From positions 11,519 to 75,518 of the forward strand of contig CAZJFT010000001.1 in NCBI GenBank assembly GCA_964545585.1: a DNA stretch of 64,000 nucleotides, in the 5' to 3' direction. Shown here in pieces: positions 17,203 through 26,110 of the stretch (positions are counted from its first letter, which is position 1; each line of letters starts with the position of its first letter). Position numbers and translations under genes: made by a program. The notes beneath the pieces are model-generated. The model ran no database searches and had not been told where the DNA came from. It worked only from the letters and a program-made list of their open reading frames with translations. Origin of the DNA: UBA9642 sp964545585. Its GTDB lineage: Archaea > Nanobdellota > Nanobdellia > Woesearchaeales > UBA9642.

Positions 17203-17592
17203 CTATTTTCCAATAAGTGTATTGAAATCCAAACCCTTCCTTTTTGCGATGATTACATCCACGAAATAGCTCTTGTTCTTCAATTCAAGATCCTCTATAT
17301 TCAAGAAAAACCAATCTATCCTGTCAAAACGAACGGCGACCCATGCTTCTGCACCAAATTTGTTAGCGAAATACACCAATTCATCAATCTCTTTCTTGGT
17401 GAAATACTTTTTTGTGTCATTGACTGCCTTGCACTCGATAGCAAGCCTTCGCAGATTGTTCCCTGCAAGGATGTCGGGACTTGGGTTCTGCATGCTCCCG
17501 GAGCCCGCACTTCTTATAGCTACCCATCCACTATCGAAGAATTGATGTATCAAGTCTCTCTCAGCGTTCGAACCTTTTGCTTTCTTGTTCAT
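17203..17592 (-). CDS. hjc: Holliday junction resolvase Hjc
   Basis: A 129-residue archaeal resolvase. The PD-(D/E)XK active site is complete: E11 (KGSNAERDL), SAGSG motif at 28-32, D40 (PSPDILA), E53 and K55 (AIECKA). It cuts four-way junctions symmetrically during recombination and fork repair, acting as a homodimer. Length fits the family. Its start overlaps the end of the EEP-domain gene upstream by four bases, so the two are cotranscribed. Confidence 0.93.
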   Translation of the reverse strand: MNKKAKGSNAERDLIHQFFDSGWVAIRSAGSGSMQNPSPDILAGNNLRRLAIECKAVNDTKKYFTKKEIDELVYFANKFGAEAWVAVRFDRIDWFFLNIEDLELKNKSYFVDVIIAKRKGLDFNTLIGK

Positions 17593-18458
17593 TTTATTAG
17601 ATAAGATATGTATGCCTTAAATGTTTTATCCTTCTCATAATCATAATCTTTAAGCCTTACCCAGACGAGATAATGGTCGGAATATTCTGTTGTTTCTATT
17701 CCATAAGCGACATAATCTTTTTTTGCATCTTGATTGAGTATTATCCTGTCATATGCACAATCACTGTTTCCTACTGTTGTATCATCAGAATTCGTAATCA
17801 CCCAATACCATCCGTTGAATTTGCCGAACGCAGTCTCATAATCCTCATCATAATAATTGCAGTCTGCATTCAAGTCGCCCAAAACCACGATATTGCCAGG
17901 GTTTCTTTCATTTTTAATCAAATCTTCCAGGGCATATATCTCTTGAGTCGCATCATCTGGCTTCGTATGGATATTATACGCCACAATAGAATAATTCCTA
18001 GACAGTATCGTTACACGTATTGGAGGCCGCTCCCACCTGTCTAAAGCATCAGGAGAATAGTCATATAATGAAATATTGAACTTTTGCAAATATATCACTC
18101 CGTACTGCTCCTTAGATGAACTCCTGCCGGCCCTTGATGATATTATACAGCGATATTCTGGGAGACGCGCACATAATTCTGTAAATGCACTCCCGTCCTT
18201 ATCACGTATCTCCTGCAGGAACACAATATCATAATCGCTTATCTTTTCTGCATAATAATCAACGATCACTGTATCGTTCGCTTTCTTATCGCCGAATATC
18301 TGAAGGTTCCAATTAGCGACTGTAAAAGTCTCATTGATCAAATATTCATCTTGAGATTTGATGAATGAATAATATGAATAAACAAAAACTGCGACAAGAA
18401 CAATTATTATGATACACGCAATAAACATTATTATTGCATTTTTCCTCTTCATAATCAT
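17589..18458 (-). CDS. Membrane-anchored endonuclease/exonuclease/phosphatase (DNase I-like) protein
   Basis: A 289-residue protein. An N-terminal membrane segment (about 7-30) after the basic MKRK suggests an exported, anchored enzyme. The remainder shows the DNase I-like fold motifs: VANWNLQIFG (N for metal), IVFLQEIRD (catalytic E), YNIHTKPDD, VVLGDLNADCNYYD (D and N) and YSDHYLVWV (SDH). This set indicates a working hydrolase on DNA or another phosphodiester outside the membrane. An extracellular nuclease could serve nucleotide scavenging, sensible for a small-genome archaeon, but that is inference. Operon with hjc downstream. Confidence 0.87.
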   Translation of the reverse strand: MIMKRKNAIIMFIACIIIIVLVAVFVYSYYSFIKSQDEYLINETFTVANWNLQIFGDKKANDTVIVDYYAEKISDYDIVFLQEIRDKDGSAFTELCARLPEYRCIISSRAGRSSSKEQYGVIYLQKFNISLYDYSPDALDRWERPPIRVTILSRNYSIVAYNIHTKPDDATQEIYALEDLIKNERNPGNIVVLGDLNADCNYYDEDYETAFGKFNGWYWVITNSDDTTVGNSDCAYDRIILNQDAKKDYVAYGIETTEYSDHYLVWVRLKDYDYEKDKTFKAYISYLIK

Positions 18459-18546
18459 ATGTAGTATTGTGCTATTTAAAATATTTTACAAAAAATAGCC
18501 GGAAGAAAAACGAAAATCGAATAATTATATAAAAAATAGAAAAATA

Positions 18547-18834
18547 TTATATTATGTCCTCTTCTGCAAGGACGACGAAGTCTCCTACAGCCATCACTGC
18601 TGAGAATGGCACAAGTATCGAGCCATCTTTTGTCTTCTCAAGCTCTAGCTTCTCTATGTATGACGTAGGGTTCACTAACACTACATGTATAAGTTCACCT
18701 GACTTTGTCTCAAATATAATATCTCCAACCTCACCGAATCTCTTTCCTGATTTCGAGATAACCGTCTTTCCTATCAATTGTCTTGAAAATTTCTTCTCTT
18801 CCATACTTTTTGGATCAGCTTTCATTTCTGGCAT
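18547..18834 (-). CDS. PRC-barrel domain protein (second copy)
   Basis: A 95-residue PRC-barrel protein (LIGKTVISKSGKRFGEVGDI ... GSILVPFSAVMAVGDFVVLA). Start at ATG 18834 with GGGTG just upstream. Distant paralog of 15835-16104. Its leader contains a 14-bp palindrome (18857-18870) and the AGCGGCC promoter element shared with the other copy, implying common regulation. Confidence 0.82.
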   Translation of the reverse strand: MPEMKADPKSMEEKKFSRQLIGKTVISKSGKRFGEVGDIIFETKSGELIHVVLVNPTSYIEKLELEKTKDGSILVPFSAVMAVGDFVVLAEEDII

Positions 18835-18856
18835 TACAATCACCCTTAAACGCGAT

Positions 18857-18870
18857 GTACTTTAAAGTAC
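18857..18870. promoter_or_regulatory. 14-bp palindrome in the leader of PRC-barrel gene 2
   Basis: GTACTTTAAAGTAC is a perfect palindrome 23 bases before the start codon at 18834, downstream of the likely transcription start. Candidate operator. Confidence 0.4.
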
Positions 18871-18893
18871 TTGTTTTGATGATAAAAATAAAT

Positions 18894-18910
18894 GGCCGCT
18901 ATATATAAAG
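18894..18910 (-). promoter_or_regulatory. Promoter with shared AGCGGCC element (PRC-barrel gene 2)
   Basis: Minus strand: CTTTATATAT directly followed by AGCGGCC (18900-18894). The same TATA plus AGCGGCC layout precedes PRC-barrel gene 1. Confidence 0.4.
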
Positions 18911-18914
18911 TTTT

Positions 18915-18928
18915 CTATTCTAGAATAG
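18915..18928. repeat. 14-bp palindrome upstream of PRC-barrel gene 2
   Basis: CTATTCTAGAATAG is perfectly self-complementary and lies just upstream of the TATA box, beside the end of the Cas4-like gene. Could be a regulator site or a terminator stem. Confidence 0.35.
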
Positions 18929-18956
18929 TGTAATTTAAGCAGGAGCAAGCATAAAT

Positions 18957-19817
18957 TTATGTTTTTTTACCATCAATCAGGCGCTTCATTTCTGCCTCAT
19001 CATAGCATATTTCCTTGAAAGAGCATTTTACGCATTTGTTCTTGTTATCAGTAAAATCTGGGGGCATCTTAGAATCTAGGACGCTCTGCGCCCCAGAAAC
19101 CACGCCGAGAACTTCCTCTTTGAGCATCGTATTCATCATAAGAATCCGTTTCTCATCAGAACCTCTATAACGCAAGACTCCTTCTGAGACGTTCTTTCCC
19201 TGGTCTTCAAGCATTAGAAGATACGCGCCAAGCTGTATCCTATGGGTATCCCACATGCCTTTCTGCGGAAATTTGCCAGTCTTCAATTCTACAGGAATAT
19301 ACAATTTTTCAGATTCTTCCGCAGGAATATCATGCACTTCCAACACATCTATTATTCCTGAAATATTCAATTTTTCAGACTTAAAATACTGCTCAGAGAT
19401 TATTTTAGGAGTGAGTCTCTCCCATAATTCCTCGCCGAAAATCTTATGTTCCTTTACAAATTCCGAAACATTCAATGCCCTTACCTTTGCCTCTTCCTCA
19501 AAATCAGACCAGTACTCATTGAATAGGTCGAGCATCTTGATGTCGAATTGCTTCAGTTCAGACTTGTTCATTATTATCGCATTGCGCAAAAATTTAGAGA
19601 ATCCTCTCCTATAAATATCGAAAATATCCTCATACCTGTCAGAATTTATTGACTTGACAAGATCCTTCTCATTCTTGTTGATGAATTCATGAGTTATGTG
19701 CCAGACTTTTCCCTTAACTAAAGCCTCCTTCGGCGGCTCCTTCACCTCTAGAACGGAGCTTATGAAAAGCTTCCTAGGACAATAAATATATGCAGAAAGC
19801 TGAGTTGCATTGACCAT
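18957..19817 (-). CDS. Cas4-like Fe-S exonuclease, not CRISPR-linked
   Basis: A 286-residue protein of the Cas4/Dna2-type PD-(D/E)XK family. C13 in YCPRK, H40, D157 (GIIDVLE), E177-x-K179 (VELKTGK), Q195 (RIQLGAYL) and a C-terminal cysteine group (NKCVKCSFKEIC) together give the active site and a likely 4Fe-4S cluster. Such enzymes degrade DNA from the 5' side. Neither a CRISPR array nor other cas genes is in the window, so a general repair role is more likely than adaptation. It lies downstream of the RsbW-like ATPase gene with 45 bases between. Confidence 0.85.
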   Translation of the reverse strand: MVNATQLSAYIYCPRKLFISSVLEVKEPPKEALVKGKVWHITHEFINKNEKDLVKSINSDRYEDIFDIYRRGFSKFLRNAIIMNKSELKQFDIKMLDLFNEYWSDFEEEAKVRALNVSEFVKEHKIFGEELWERLTPKIISEQYFKSEKLNISGIIDVLEVHDIPAEESEKLYIPVELKTGKFPQKGMWDTHRIQLGAYLLMLEDQGKNVSEGVLRYRGSDEKRILMMNTMLKEEVLGVVSGAQSVLDSKMPPDFTDNKNKCVKCSFKEICYDEAEMKRLIDGKKT

Positions 19818-19862
19818 TATAAAGAGATGATCACATTATTTAAATAATTTTGGGGAGAATGA

Positions 19863-20390
19863 CTAGTGAAATAATTTTACAGAACCAAACTCTAGAAAAT
19901 TAGGGGTCTCATTAATATATAGCATATCAAAAGACTTCTTCATCATCATGAATCCTCTTCCGTTTCCAGTAAATTTAAGAGGATTATTTTCCGTCAGAGC
20001 CGCAGATATTGCCTCGTAATTAACTGGGGCAGATTTTGTGATAAGGTATGTATGCATGAAAGAAGGCGAGATGTTGATGCCGAGCAAAAAAATGTCATTT
20101 TTATCAACCTCTTTCTTAAAATTATAAACATGCTTCACACCATTCTCCACAAGCTCATTCGTACCCATCACAATTAATTGAGAAACCCTATCATCAATAG
20201 AGTGATAAGACAATATCTTTGTCATTATAGAATCGACGAACTCCGAATCTGCATTCTGCGGTGTTCTAAAGAACTTGTATGAGGAGAATTTAGGGATTAA
20301 TACGTGATTCTCCGCATGATATTTGCTGAAATGGTCATTATTCCATATTATTTTCGCAGCATATCTGCTTGCATCCGGCACGACATCCAT
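19863..20390 (-). CDS. RsbW/SpoIIAB-like histidine-kinase-type ATPase
   Basis: A 175-residue protein with the GHKL ATP-binding signatures: N box (TNELVENGVKH, about residues 77-87) and a glycine-rich G2 box (GNGRGFMMMKKSFD, about 142-155). No sensor, dimerisation or receiver domain is attached, as in anti-sigma-factor kinases. Archaea have no sigma factors of this class, so the partner is unknown; a phospho-switch with a STAS-like protein is only a guess. Probably a transferred gene. Transcribed toward the Cas4-like gene. Confidence 0.72.
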   Translation of the reverse strand: MDVVPDASRYAAKIIWNNDHFSKYHAENHVLIPKFSSYKFFRTPQNADSEFVDSIMTKILSYHSIDDRVSQLIVMGTNELVENGVKHVYNFKKEVDKNDIFLLGINISPSFMHTYLITKSAPVNYEAISAALTENNPLKFTGNGRGFMMMKKSFDMLYINETPNFLEFGSVKLFH

Positions 20391-20491
20391 ACCAATATTA
20401 TAATTCCCAAGTATTTAAACCTTGCCATGCACGCACGAATTTATGAAAACATATATAAATCACAGGGTCATAAATGGTGTTGAGGTGGGCA

Positions 20492-22435
20492 ATGAGTACG
20501 ATGGAAACGAGTCTAGTTGAAAAGTCAACATTTCTCTGGACTTATCCGAAAAAAGAAGTCATAAAGAAGGTTTCTGGAGATAAGATATCCTTTCGATGCA
20601 AATTAGCTGAGGACTTGGAGCATGACCGTTTGATAGTCGAAGTATGGACTGATCTGACAGGAAGATATCATGGACACGAGATGCATCTTAAAGATGACAT
20701 ATATCACTGCGATATGAATTGCCACAATACAGGATTCTTCAAAGCCACATTCAGGTGGAGACATAATGAGCATGAATACTGGCATTGGATGCATGGCCCT
20801 GATGAGAAAAATTTCTCAGAGATACATGTAGACCCGGCATATATAGATGAAAGCATAGTATATAATGCATTCATAAGATTCTTCGGACAGAAAGAGATAG
20901 GCAAGAGCGGAAAGCCGAAATTCGGACATTCAGGAACATTCGACGACCTGAAATATCGTCTGGACAACCTGAAGAATATGGGTGTAAAGATACTCTACCT
21001 AAACCCGATACATCCCATAGGAGAACTATACAGGAACTATAATCCTCACGACCAATTCCCTTCATACATGCAACCAGGATGTCCATACAGCATAAGGGAT
21101 TACAAGGCGATAGATCCAGAATCGGCAATAGATAGAGACCACTCACAAGGACCGCACGCATCATTGTCAGACCCTATGAAAGAATTCAGGGAGTTAGTCA
21201 AGGAAGCACACAAAAGGGGAATAAAAGTATATATGGATTTAGTATTCAATCACACAAGCCATGATTTCGTATTGCAAAGGCTACATCCAGAATGGTTCCT
21301 ATACAAGGAAGACATAAAAAGCATCGAAGCACCATATCTTTATCCTGAAGATGCGAAGAAAGGCAAGCCATGGGGCGATGCTAGATTCACGATGTGCCCA
21401 TTCGACCATGGATACTGGTGGGAAGATGCTGCACAGTTGAACTGGAACTATAGAATTCCTGATGGAGAGAATGTCGCGCCTAAGAACCCGACGATAAGAG
21501 AGATGTACACATATTTCAAGTCCATCCCTAAATATTGGATAAAGATGATGGGAATAGATGGATTCAGATGTGACGTAGCATATCGCGTGCCTCCAGATTT
21601 CTGGAAGGAATGCATACATGAAGCGAGAGAATTCGCAAAAAGAGAGCATCCGAAGAATGGCTCAATAACCGGAGACGTCGTCTTCATAGCAGAATCATAT
21701 GTCGATGACATACCGGAGCTGCTAGAGTCAGGATTCACTGCCGTATACGGAGATTTCTCTAACAAGCTATACAATGTAGAGACTCTTAAAGGATATCTCG
21801 ACTATATCTATAACATCTCAGGCAAATATTTCCCGGAGAATTCAAGATTCTTCATATTTCCAGAATGCCATGATTTCATAAGGAATACAAAAAAATTATT
21901 GGGTCAATTGAGCGAGAACCAGATATTGTCTGAAAGGGCGAACAAGAGCAGATGGGCAATAACGGCGACAGTCCCTGGAATACCGATGATATTCAATGGT
22001 TTTGAGAAACTGGAATGGCAGCCAGTAAACCTTTTCTCATACAGCAGCATTGACTGGGAATCAGACAAGGACTTGAAAAAATACATAGTCAAGATAAACA
22101 GCATAAGGAACCGTCATAAGGCATTGCAGAAAGGCAGATATATTTATTTAAAGACGAGCCAGGGAATAAACAGTGCTGCACAACTATTCACTTTCTTAAG
22201 AATATATGAAGAGCAAGGAAAAAAGAAAGAGATAATCCTCGTATGCGTGAACATGGACATCCATAGCAAAGCAGATCTTGTGCAAGTATATCTTGATGAT
22301 GGTTCAGGTATCGATTTCTCAAAGAAATATGTCCTCAAAGATTTATTGACCAACAAGAGATATGTCCGTGAAGGGAAAGAGGTCTCTATAATCCTCGAAC
22401 CTGGAGAAAGCCACATATTCCAGGTGATGCAATGA
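20492..22435 (+). CDS. GH13 alpha-amylase-family glycosidase or glucanotransferase
   Basis: A 647-residue enzyme. Start at ATG 20492 is set by GAGGTG just upstream; a longer frame begins 18 bases earlier. An N-terminal beta-sandwich-like part (about 1-120) precedes the TIM barrel. The nucleophile D361 (GFRCDVAYR), acid/base E401 (FIAESYVDD) and third acid D461 (FPECHDFIRN) are present. The last region reads PECHD rather than the usual NHD-type context. Other GH13 boxes: VYMDLVFNHTS. There is no signal peptide, so it acts on intracellular alpha-glucan, maltooligosaccharide or maltose phosphate-like donors. It overlaps the glycosyltransferase gene downstream by four bases, so the pair may build or turn over a storage glucan or surface glycan. 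Confidence 0.85.
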   Translation: MSTMETSLVEKSTFLWTYPKKEVIKKVSGDKISFRCKLAEDLEHDRLIVEVWTDLTGRYHGHEMHLKDDIYHCDMNCHNTGFFKATFRWRHNEHEYWHWMHGPDEKNFSEIHVDPAYIDESIVYNAFIRFFGQKEIGKSGKPKFGHSGTFDDLKYRLDNLKNMGVKILYLNPIHPIGELYRNYNPHDQFPSYMQPGCPYSIRDYKAIDPESAIDRDHSQGPHASLSDPMKEFRELVKEAHKRGIKVYMDLVFNHTSHDFVLQRLHPEWFLYKEDIKSIEAPYLYPEDAKKGKPWGDARFTMCPFDHGYWWEDAAQLNWNYRIPDGENVAPKNPTIREMYTYFKSIPKYWIKMMGIDGFRCDVAYRVPPDFWKECIHEAREFAKREHPKNGSITGDVVFIAESYVDDIPELLESGFTAVYGDFSNKLYNVETLKGYLDYIYNISGKYFPENSRFFIFPECHDFIRNTKKLLGQLSENQILSERANKSRWAITATVPGIPMIFNGFEKLEWQPVNLFSYSSIDWESDKDLKKYIVKINSIRNRHKALQKGRYIYLKTSQGINSAAQLFTFLRIYEEQGKKKEIILVCVNMDIHSKADLVQVYLDDGSGIDFSKKYVLKDLLTNKRYVREGKEVSIILEPGESHIFQVMQ

Positions 22436-23742
22436 GGGACCGGAAGAAAAAAGACCAAAAAAATAAAGCATGGATAGTCTCTGTCGACATGGGTTATGGC
22501 CATCAGAGAGCAGCATATCCGTTGAGGGATATCGCATTTGAGAGAGTAATCACCGCAAACAGTGATAAGATGGTCTCTTTAAAGGACCATAGATTATGGG
22601 AGCAGTCAAGAGAATTCTATGAATTCGTATCTAGGTTGAAGAATATTCCTTTTATAGGAAAGATGACATTCGGCATATATGACAGGTTCCAGAAGATAAG
22701 CCCGTTCTTTCCCTTTAAGGACTTGAGCAAGCCAAACTTCAGCGTCTTGAGATTGAAAGCGTTAATAAAGAGGGGATTATGCAAAAGCATAGTGGAGTAT
22801 ACCTCCAAAGAGGACATGCCGATAATTTGTACATTCTTCATCCCTGCAATGGCATTCAACTATGCAAAAAAGAAAACATACTGCATAATAACTGATACTG
22901 ACATAAATAGGATATGGGTGTCAGATAATCCGAAGGAATCGACGATAACATATTTCAGTCCGTGCAGACACGTCACACAAAGGCTTCTGCAGTACGGAAT
23001 AACGCCTGAGAAGATAGTCGAGACAGGATTCCCTTTGCCAAAAGAGAATATCGGAAAAAACAAAGAGATAGCAAGAAAGGACTTGCTTTCAAGACTTGTT
23101 AATCTCGATCCTAACAAGATATTCTTCCAGAAATATGCGCCGTTGGTGAGAGAACATCTGGATAAGAATTTCGACATTAAAAAGATAAAAAAATACGGAA
23201 CGCATCCACTGACATTGATGTTCACTATAGGCGGGGCGGGTGCACAATCAGACATAGCTGACAAGATATTCGATTCATTGAAGAGCAAGATGAAAAATAA
23301 GGAGATTAAACTGATAATATCTGTCGGGACAAAGCTTGACCTGAAGATGCATTTCGAGAAGAGAGCAAAGCATCTAGGTCTAGACGGGATGTTTGAGATA
23401 GTTTTTGCCATGGATAAGAGGACATATTTCGAGAACTTCAATAAAGCGTTGAGAACGACTGATATATTATGGACTAAACCTAGTGAGATGTCATTCTATA
23501 CTGCATTAGGCCTTCCGATAATCATAGCTCCACCGATAGGCGCACACGAGATAAGCAACAAGGAATGGCTAGAGCATATAGGGTCAGGATTCATACAAAA
23601 AGAACCAGAATACGTGAATGAATGGTTATTCTATTGGTTGGAAGACGGAAGGCTTGCCGACGCTGCAATGCAAGGATTCATAGATGCACCTGTAATGGGG
23701 ACATATAATATCGAAGAGTATATATTCAAGGAAAAGATTTAA
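22432..23742 (+). CDS. GT-B glycosyltransferase-like protein (MurG/MGDG synthase-like)
   Basis: A 436-residue protein. The N-terminal GYGHQRAA motif (about residues 21-28) resembles the GGGHxxAA loop of GT28-type enzymes. A hinge and second Rossmann-like half (LMFTIGGAGAQSDIADKIFD; WTKPSEMSFYTALGLPIIIAPPIG) carry the donor-binding signature (KPSE, then a conserved P-x-x-x-x-P run). Probably transfers a sugar from a nucleotide donor. It is translationally coupled to the GH13 gene upstream. Acceptor unknown. Confidence 0.75.
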   Translation: MRDRKKKDQKNKAWIVSVDMGYGHQRAAYPLRDIAFERVITANSDKMVSLKDHRLWEQSREFYEFVSRLKNIPFIGKMTFGIYDRFQKISPFFPFKDLSKPNFSVLRLKALIKRGLCKSIVEYTSKEDMPIICTFFIPAMAFNYAKKKTYCIITDTDINRIWVSDNPKESTITYFSPCRHVTQRLLQYGITPEKIVETGFPLPKENIGKNKEIARKDLLSRLVNLDPNKIFFQKYAPLVREHLDKNFDIKKIKKYGTHPLTLMFTIGGAGAQSDIADKIFDSLKSKMKNKEIKLIISVGTKLDLKMHFEKRAKHLGLDGMFEIVFAMDKRTYFENFNKALRTTDILWTKPSEMSFYTALGLPIIIAPPIGAHEISNKEWLEHIGSGFIQKEPEYVNEWLFYWLEDGRLADAAMQGFIDAPVMGTYNIEEYIFKEKI

Positions 23743-23766
23743 ATATAAAACAATAAGAAGAAGAAT

Positions 23767-24477
23767 ATGGCAAAGAAAAGAAACATCAGGAATAAAAAAC
23801 CTAAAACAGCAAGAAAGCCATTCATGAAGCAAGATATAAATTCTAAGCTAGATCAGATAATTGTTTTGCAGAAAAAATTATTGAAAGAAGATCATAAGAT
23901 AGAGAAAGAAGAATTGATGTTGGAAGAGGAAGAGAAAAAGACAGAAAAAGAAGAGATTAAAGAGACCAAAGAGCTCAAGAAGATAGAGAAAGGATTAGAA
24001 TCGAGAGAAAAGAAAGAAGAAGAGGAGCTGTTGAAACTGAAAAGCCTGGAAGAAGAGATAAAGAGAGAGGTCGGCACTCACCCATTAAGAAAAGTAGGTT
24101 TCAAGGACATAGTCAAAGGATTCGTGGGAGCATTCATAGGATTAGTCGTACATTACACATTCTTCTATGGGATAAAGATAGCTGAAAACCTGGACTTCAC
24201 GAGGTCGACACTTCTTTTCGTGCTTTCGTTTTTCGTCGGCATAATGTTCATATACACTACGGGTTTCAGGAAGATAAAAGATCCTAAAGTATTGATGTTC
24301 ATACCTGTAAGGTTAATCATACTATATGTCATATCAGTAATCATGTCAGTATTAGTATTGTATCTATTTTACCCGAAATTCGGACACGACTTCATGGAGA
24401 GCTACAAGATGGTATCAGTAGTCCTTCTCGCGGCCATAGTCGGAGCATGCACTGCAGATCTTATAGGTAAGGAGTGA
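23767..24477 (+). CDS. Coiled-coil plus four-helix membrane protein
   Basis: A 236-residue protein with a very basic start, a long Glu/Lys coiled coil (about 25-100) and four membrane helices (about 118-140, 152-170, 178-205, 215-233). Own ATG 25 bases after the glycosyltransferase gene. The next gene begins four bases after its stop with AAGGAG as ribosome-binding site. Resembles no enzyme; perhaps a DUF2391-type membrane protein (weak guess). Confidence 0.7.
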   Translation: MAKKRNIRNKKPKTARKPFMKQDINSKLDQIIVLQKKLLKEDHKIEKEELMLEEEEKKTEKEEIKETKELKKIEKGLESREKKEEEELLKLKSLEEEIKREVGTHPLRKVGFKDIVKGFVGAFIGLVVHYTFFYGIKIAENLDFTRSTLLFVLSFFVGIMFIYTTGFRKIKDPKVLMFIPVRLIILYVISVIMSVLVLYLFYPKFGHDFMESYKMVSVVLLAAIVGACTADLIGKE

Positions 24478-24481
24478 AAAA

Positions 24482-24859
24482 ATGGTTGAAACAACAGACA
24501 GCATATTGATGAGGCTTCTTGAAAGCATAATAATAAACGGTCATGAGCACATAATCGCCAACTTCAGGGACAAGGAGAAGATATTAGACTACATGAAGAC
24601 AAAGCAGCAACCTGCACTCGTAGAGATAGATAAGGTCTGCAGGATGCACATGAGCAAAATTAAAGGGAATCAGCGTATATTGTTCCTTAAAATAGTCGAG
24701 CAAGTTGCGGCATATAAAGGCATAGTAGATTTGCTGCTCAAGGACAATGATAAGCACATGCTGATAAACAGGGTCATAGAGAACTTGAATGATGCATATG
24801 AGAAGCTGAAAGATGCTATAAAGGATTATAAATCTGCGAAATATAGTGCTGCTGCATGA
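24482..24859 (+). CDS. Small helical hypothetical protein
   Basis: A 125-residue, all-helical soluble protein (MVETTDSILMRLLESIIING ... KYSAAA). GGAGTG lies just upstream of the start. Cotranscribed with the membrane protein before it. No motif recognised. Confidence 0.68.
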   Translation: MVETTDSILMRLLESIIINGHEHIIANFRDKEKILDYMKTKQQPALVEIDKVCRMHMSKIKGNQRILFLKIVEQVAAYKGIVDLLLKDNDKHMLINRVIENLNDAYEKLKDAIKDYKSAKYSAAA

Positions 24860-24906
24860 ATCTTTGGCATAAAAATTTATAAATATCCATTTATTCCTTC
24901 CTGAAA

Positions 24907-26073
24907 ATGGGCAATAATTCTGGTGTGAAAGATAAGTCAAAAGAAGACACTAAGGACAATGCTAGCTTCAGCTATACCGAGCAGATAAACAGCGTCCTAG
25001 AGGATGAAAACAGGATATTACGGGAAGCGGTCAATTCTTTGAGAGAAGAAGTTGAACGTTTTAAGGCGCCCAGCCTCATGGTCGCAGAAGTCTCCGAATT
25101 AGTCAATGATCATGCGCTGATAAAGATACCTAATGGGAACAAGTTCTATGTGAGCGTATCAAAGAATGTGAAGATAGAGCCAGGAGATTCTGTGCTTGTA
25201 GAACAGAAGAACCTTAATATAGTCGATAAGATATATGTGTCAAAAAATTTTGATGTTGAACGATTCGTGATAATAGAGAAACCGAAGATAACTTGGGAAG
25301 AGATAGGCGGGTTGAGAGAGCAGATAGAAGACATAAAAGAAGTCATAGAACTGCCATTGACGCATCCTGAACTGTTCAAGAAGATAGGCATACAGCCTCC
25401 AAAAGGGATACTTTTGCATGGGCCACCAGGCACTGGAAAAACTCTGCTGGCAAAAGCCATAGCAAATTCAACTAATGCAACATTCATTGAGATAGTAGGT
25501 TCAGAAGTGGTGCAGAAATTCATCGGAGATGGAGCCAAACTAATCAAGGAGATATTCCTGCTTGCGAAATCCAAAGCCCCATCGATAGTATTCATCGACG
25601 AGCTTGATGCATTATGCGCAAAAAGGATAGAGCTAGGGACTTCAGGAGAGAGAGAAGTGCAGAGGACATTCATGCAGTTGCTTGCTGAGTTAGACGGATT
25701 CAAACCATTGGACAATGTTAAGATAATCGGATGTACAAACAGGAAAGACATATTGGATCCGGCAATATTGCGTCCTGGAAGGCTCGACAGGCTCATAGAA
25801 GTCCCTAATCCGGATTTGGAAGGGATGAAACAGATATACAAGATTCACATGAAGAATATGCCTCTTGATAAGAAGATAAATATGTCAAGGGTTTATGAGA
25901 TGTCAAAGGAAATATCTGGTGCAGAGATAAAGGCAGTAGTTACAGAAGCAGGATATTTTGCGATAAGAGATAACAGAGAGATCGTCAAGGAAGAGGATTT
26001 TGTCAGTGCAATAAACAAAGTGCGAAAAGGCGAGGATAAGTACGGTAATGAGTATATTGAGATGTTCGGCTAA
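24907..26073 (+). CDS. pan: Proteasome-activating nucleotidase (PAN)
   Basis: A 388-residue AAA+ ATPase. An N-terminal coiled coil (about 24-54) and an OB domain (about 57-115) precede the AAA domain with Walker A GPPGTGKT (172-179), Walker B IVFIDELDAL (about 229-238) and the arginine-finger region ILRPGRLDRL. PAN hexamers unfold substrates and feed them to the 20S proteasome. The extreme C-terminus, normally hydrophobic-Tyr-X (HbYX) and used to open the proteasome gate, reads MFG here, with Phe in the Tyr position. A TATA box (ATTTATAAAT) lies about 30 bases upstream. No proteasome subunit gene is in the window. Confidence 0.9.
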   Translation: MGNNSGVKDKSKEDTKDNASFSYTEQINSVLEDENRILREAVNSLREEVERFKAPSLMVAEVSELVNDHALIKIPNGNKFYVSVSKNVKIEPGDSVLVEQKNLNIVDKIYVSKNFDVERFVIIEKPKITWEEIGGLREQIEDIKEVIELPLTHPELFKKIGIQPPKGILLHGPPGTGKTLLAKAIANSTNATFIEIVGSEVVQKFIGDGAKLIKEIFLLAKSKAPSIVFIDELDALCAKRIELGTSGEREVQRTFMQLLAELDGFKPLDNVKIIGCTNRKDILDPAILRPGRLDRLIEVPNPDLEGMKQIYKIHMKNMPLDKKINMSRVYEMSKEISGAEIKAVVTEAGYFAIRDNREIVKEEDFVSAINKVRKGEDKYGNEYIEMFG

Positions 26074-26110
26074 AAAAACGTAAAAAAAACAAAAGAAATT
26101 CTTTAAAATA

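Noticed and set aside
18957..19817. A CRISPR-Cas locus, suggested by the Cas4-like nuclease
   Set aside because: No repeat-spacer array and no other cas gene anywhere in the window; stand-alone Cas4-like repair nucleases are common in archaea.
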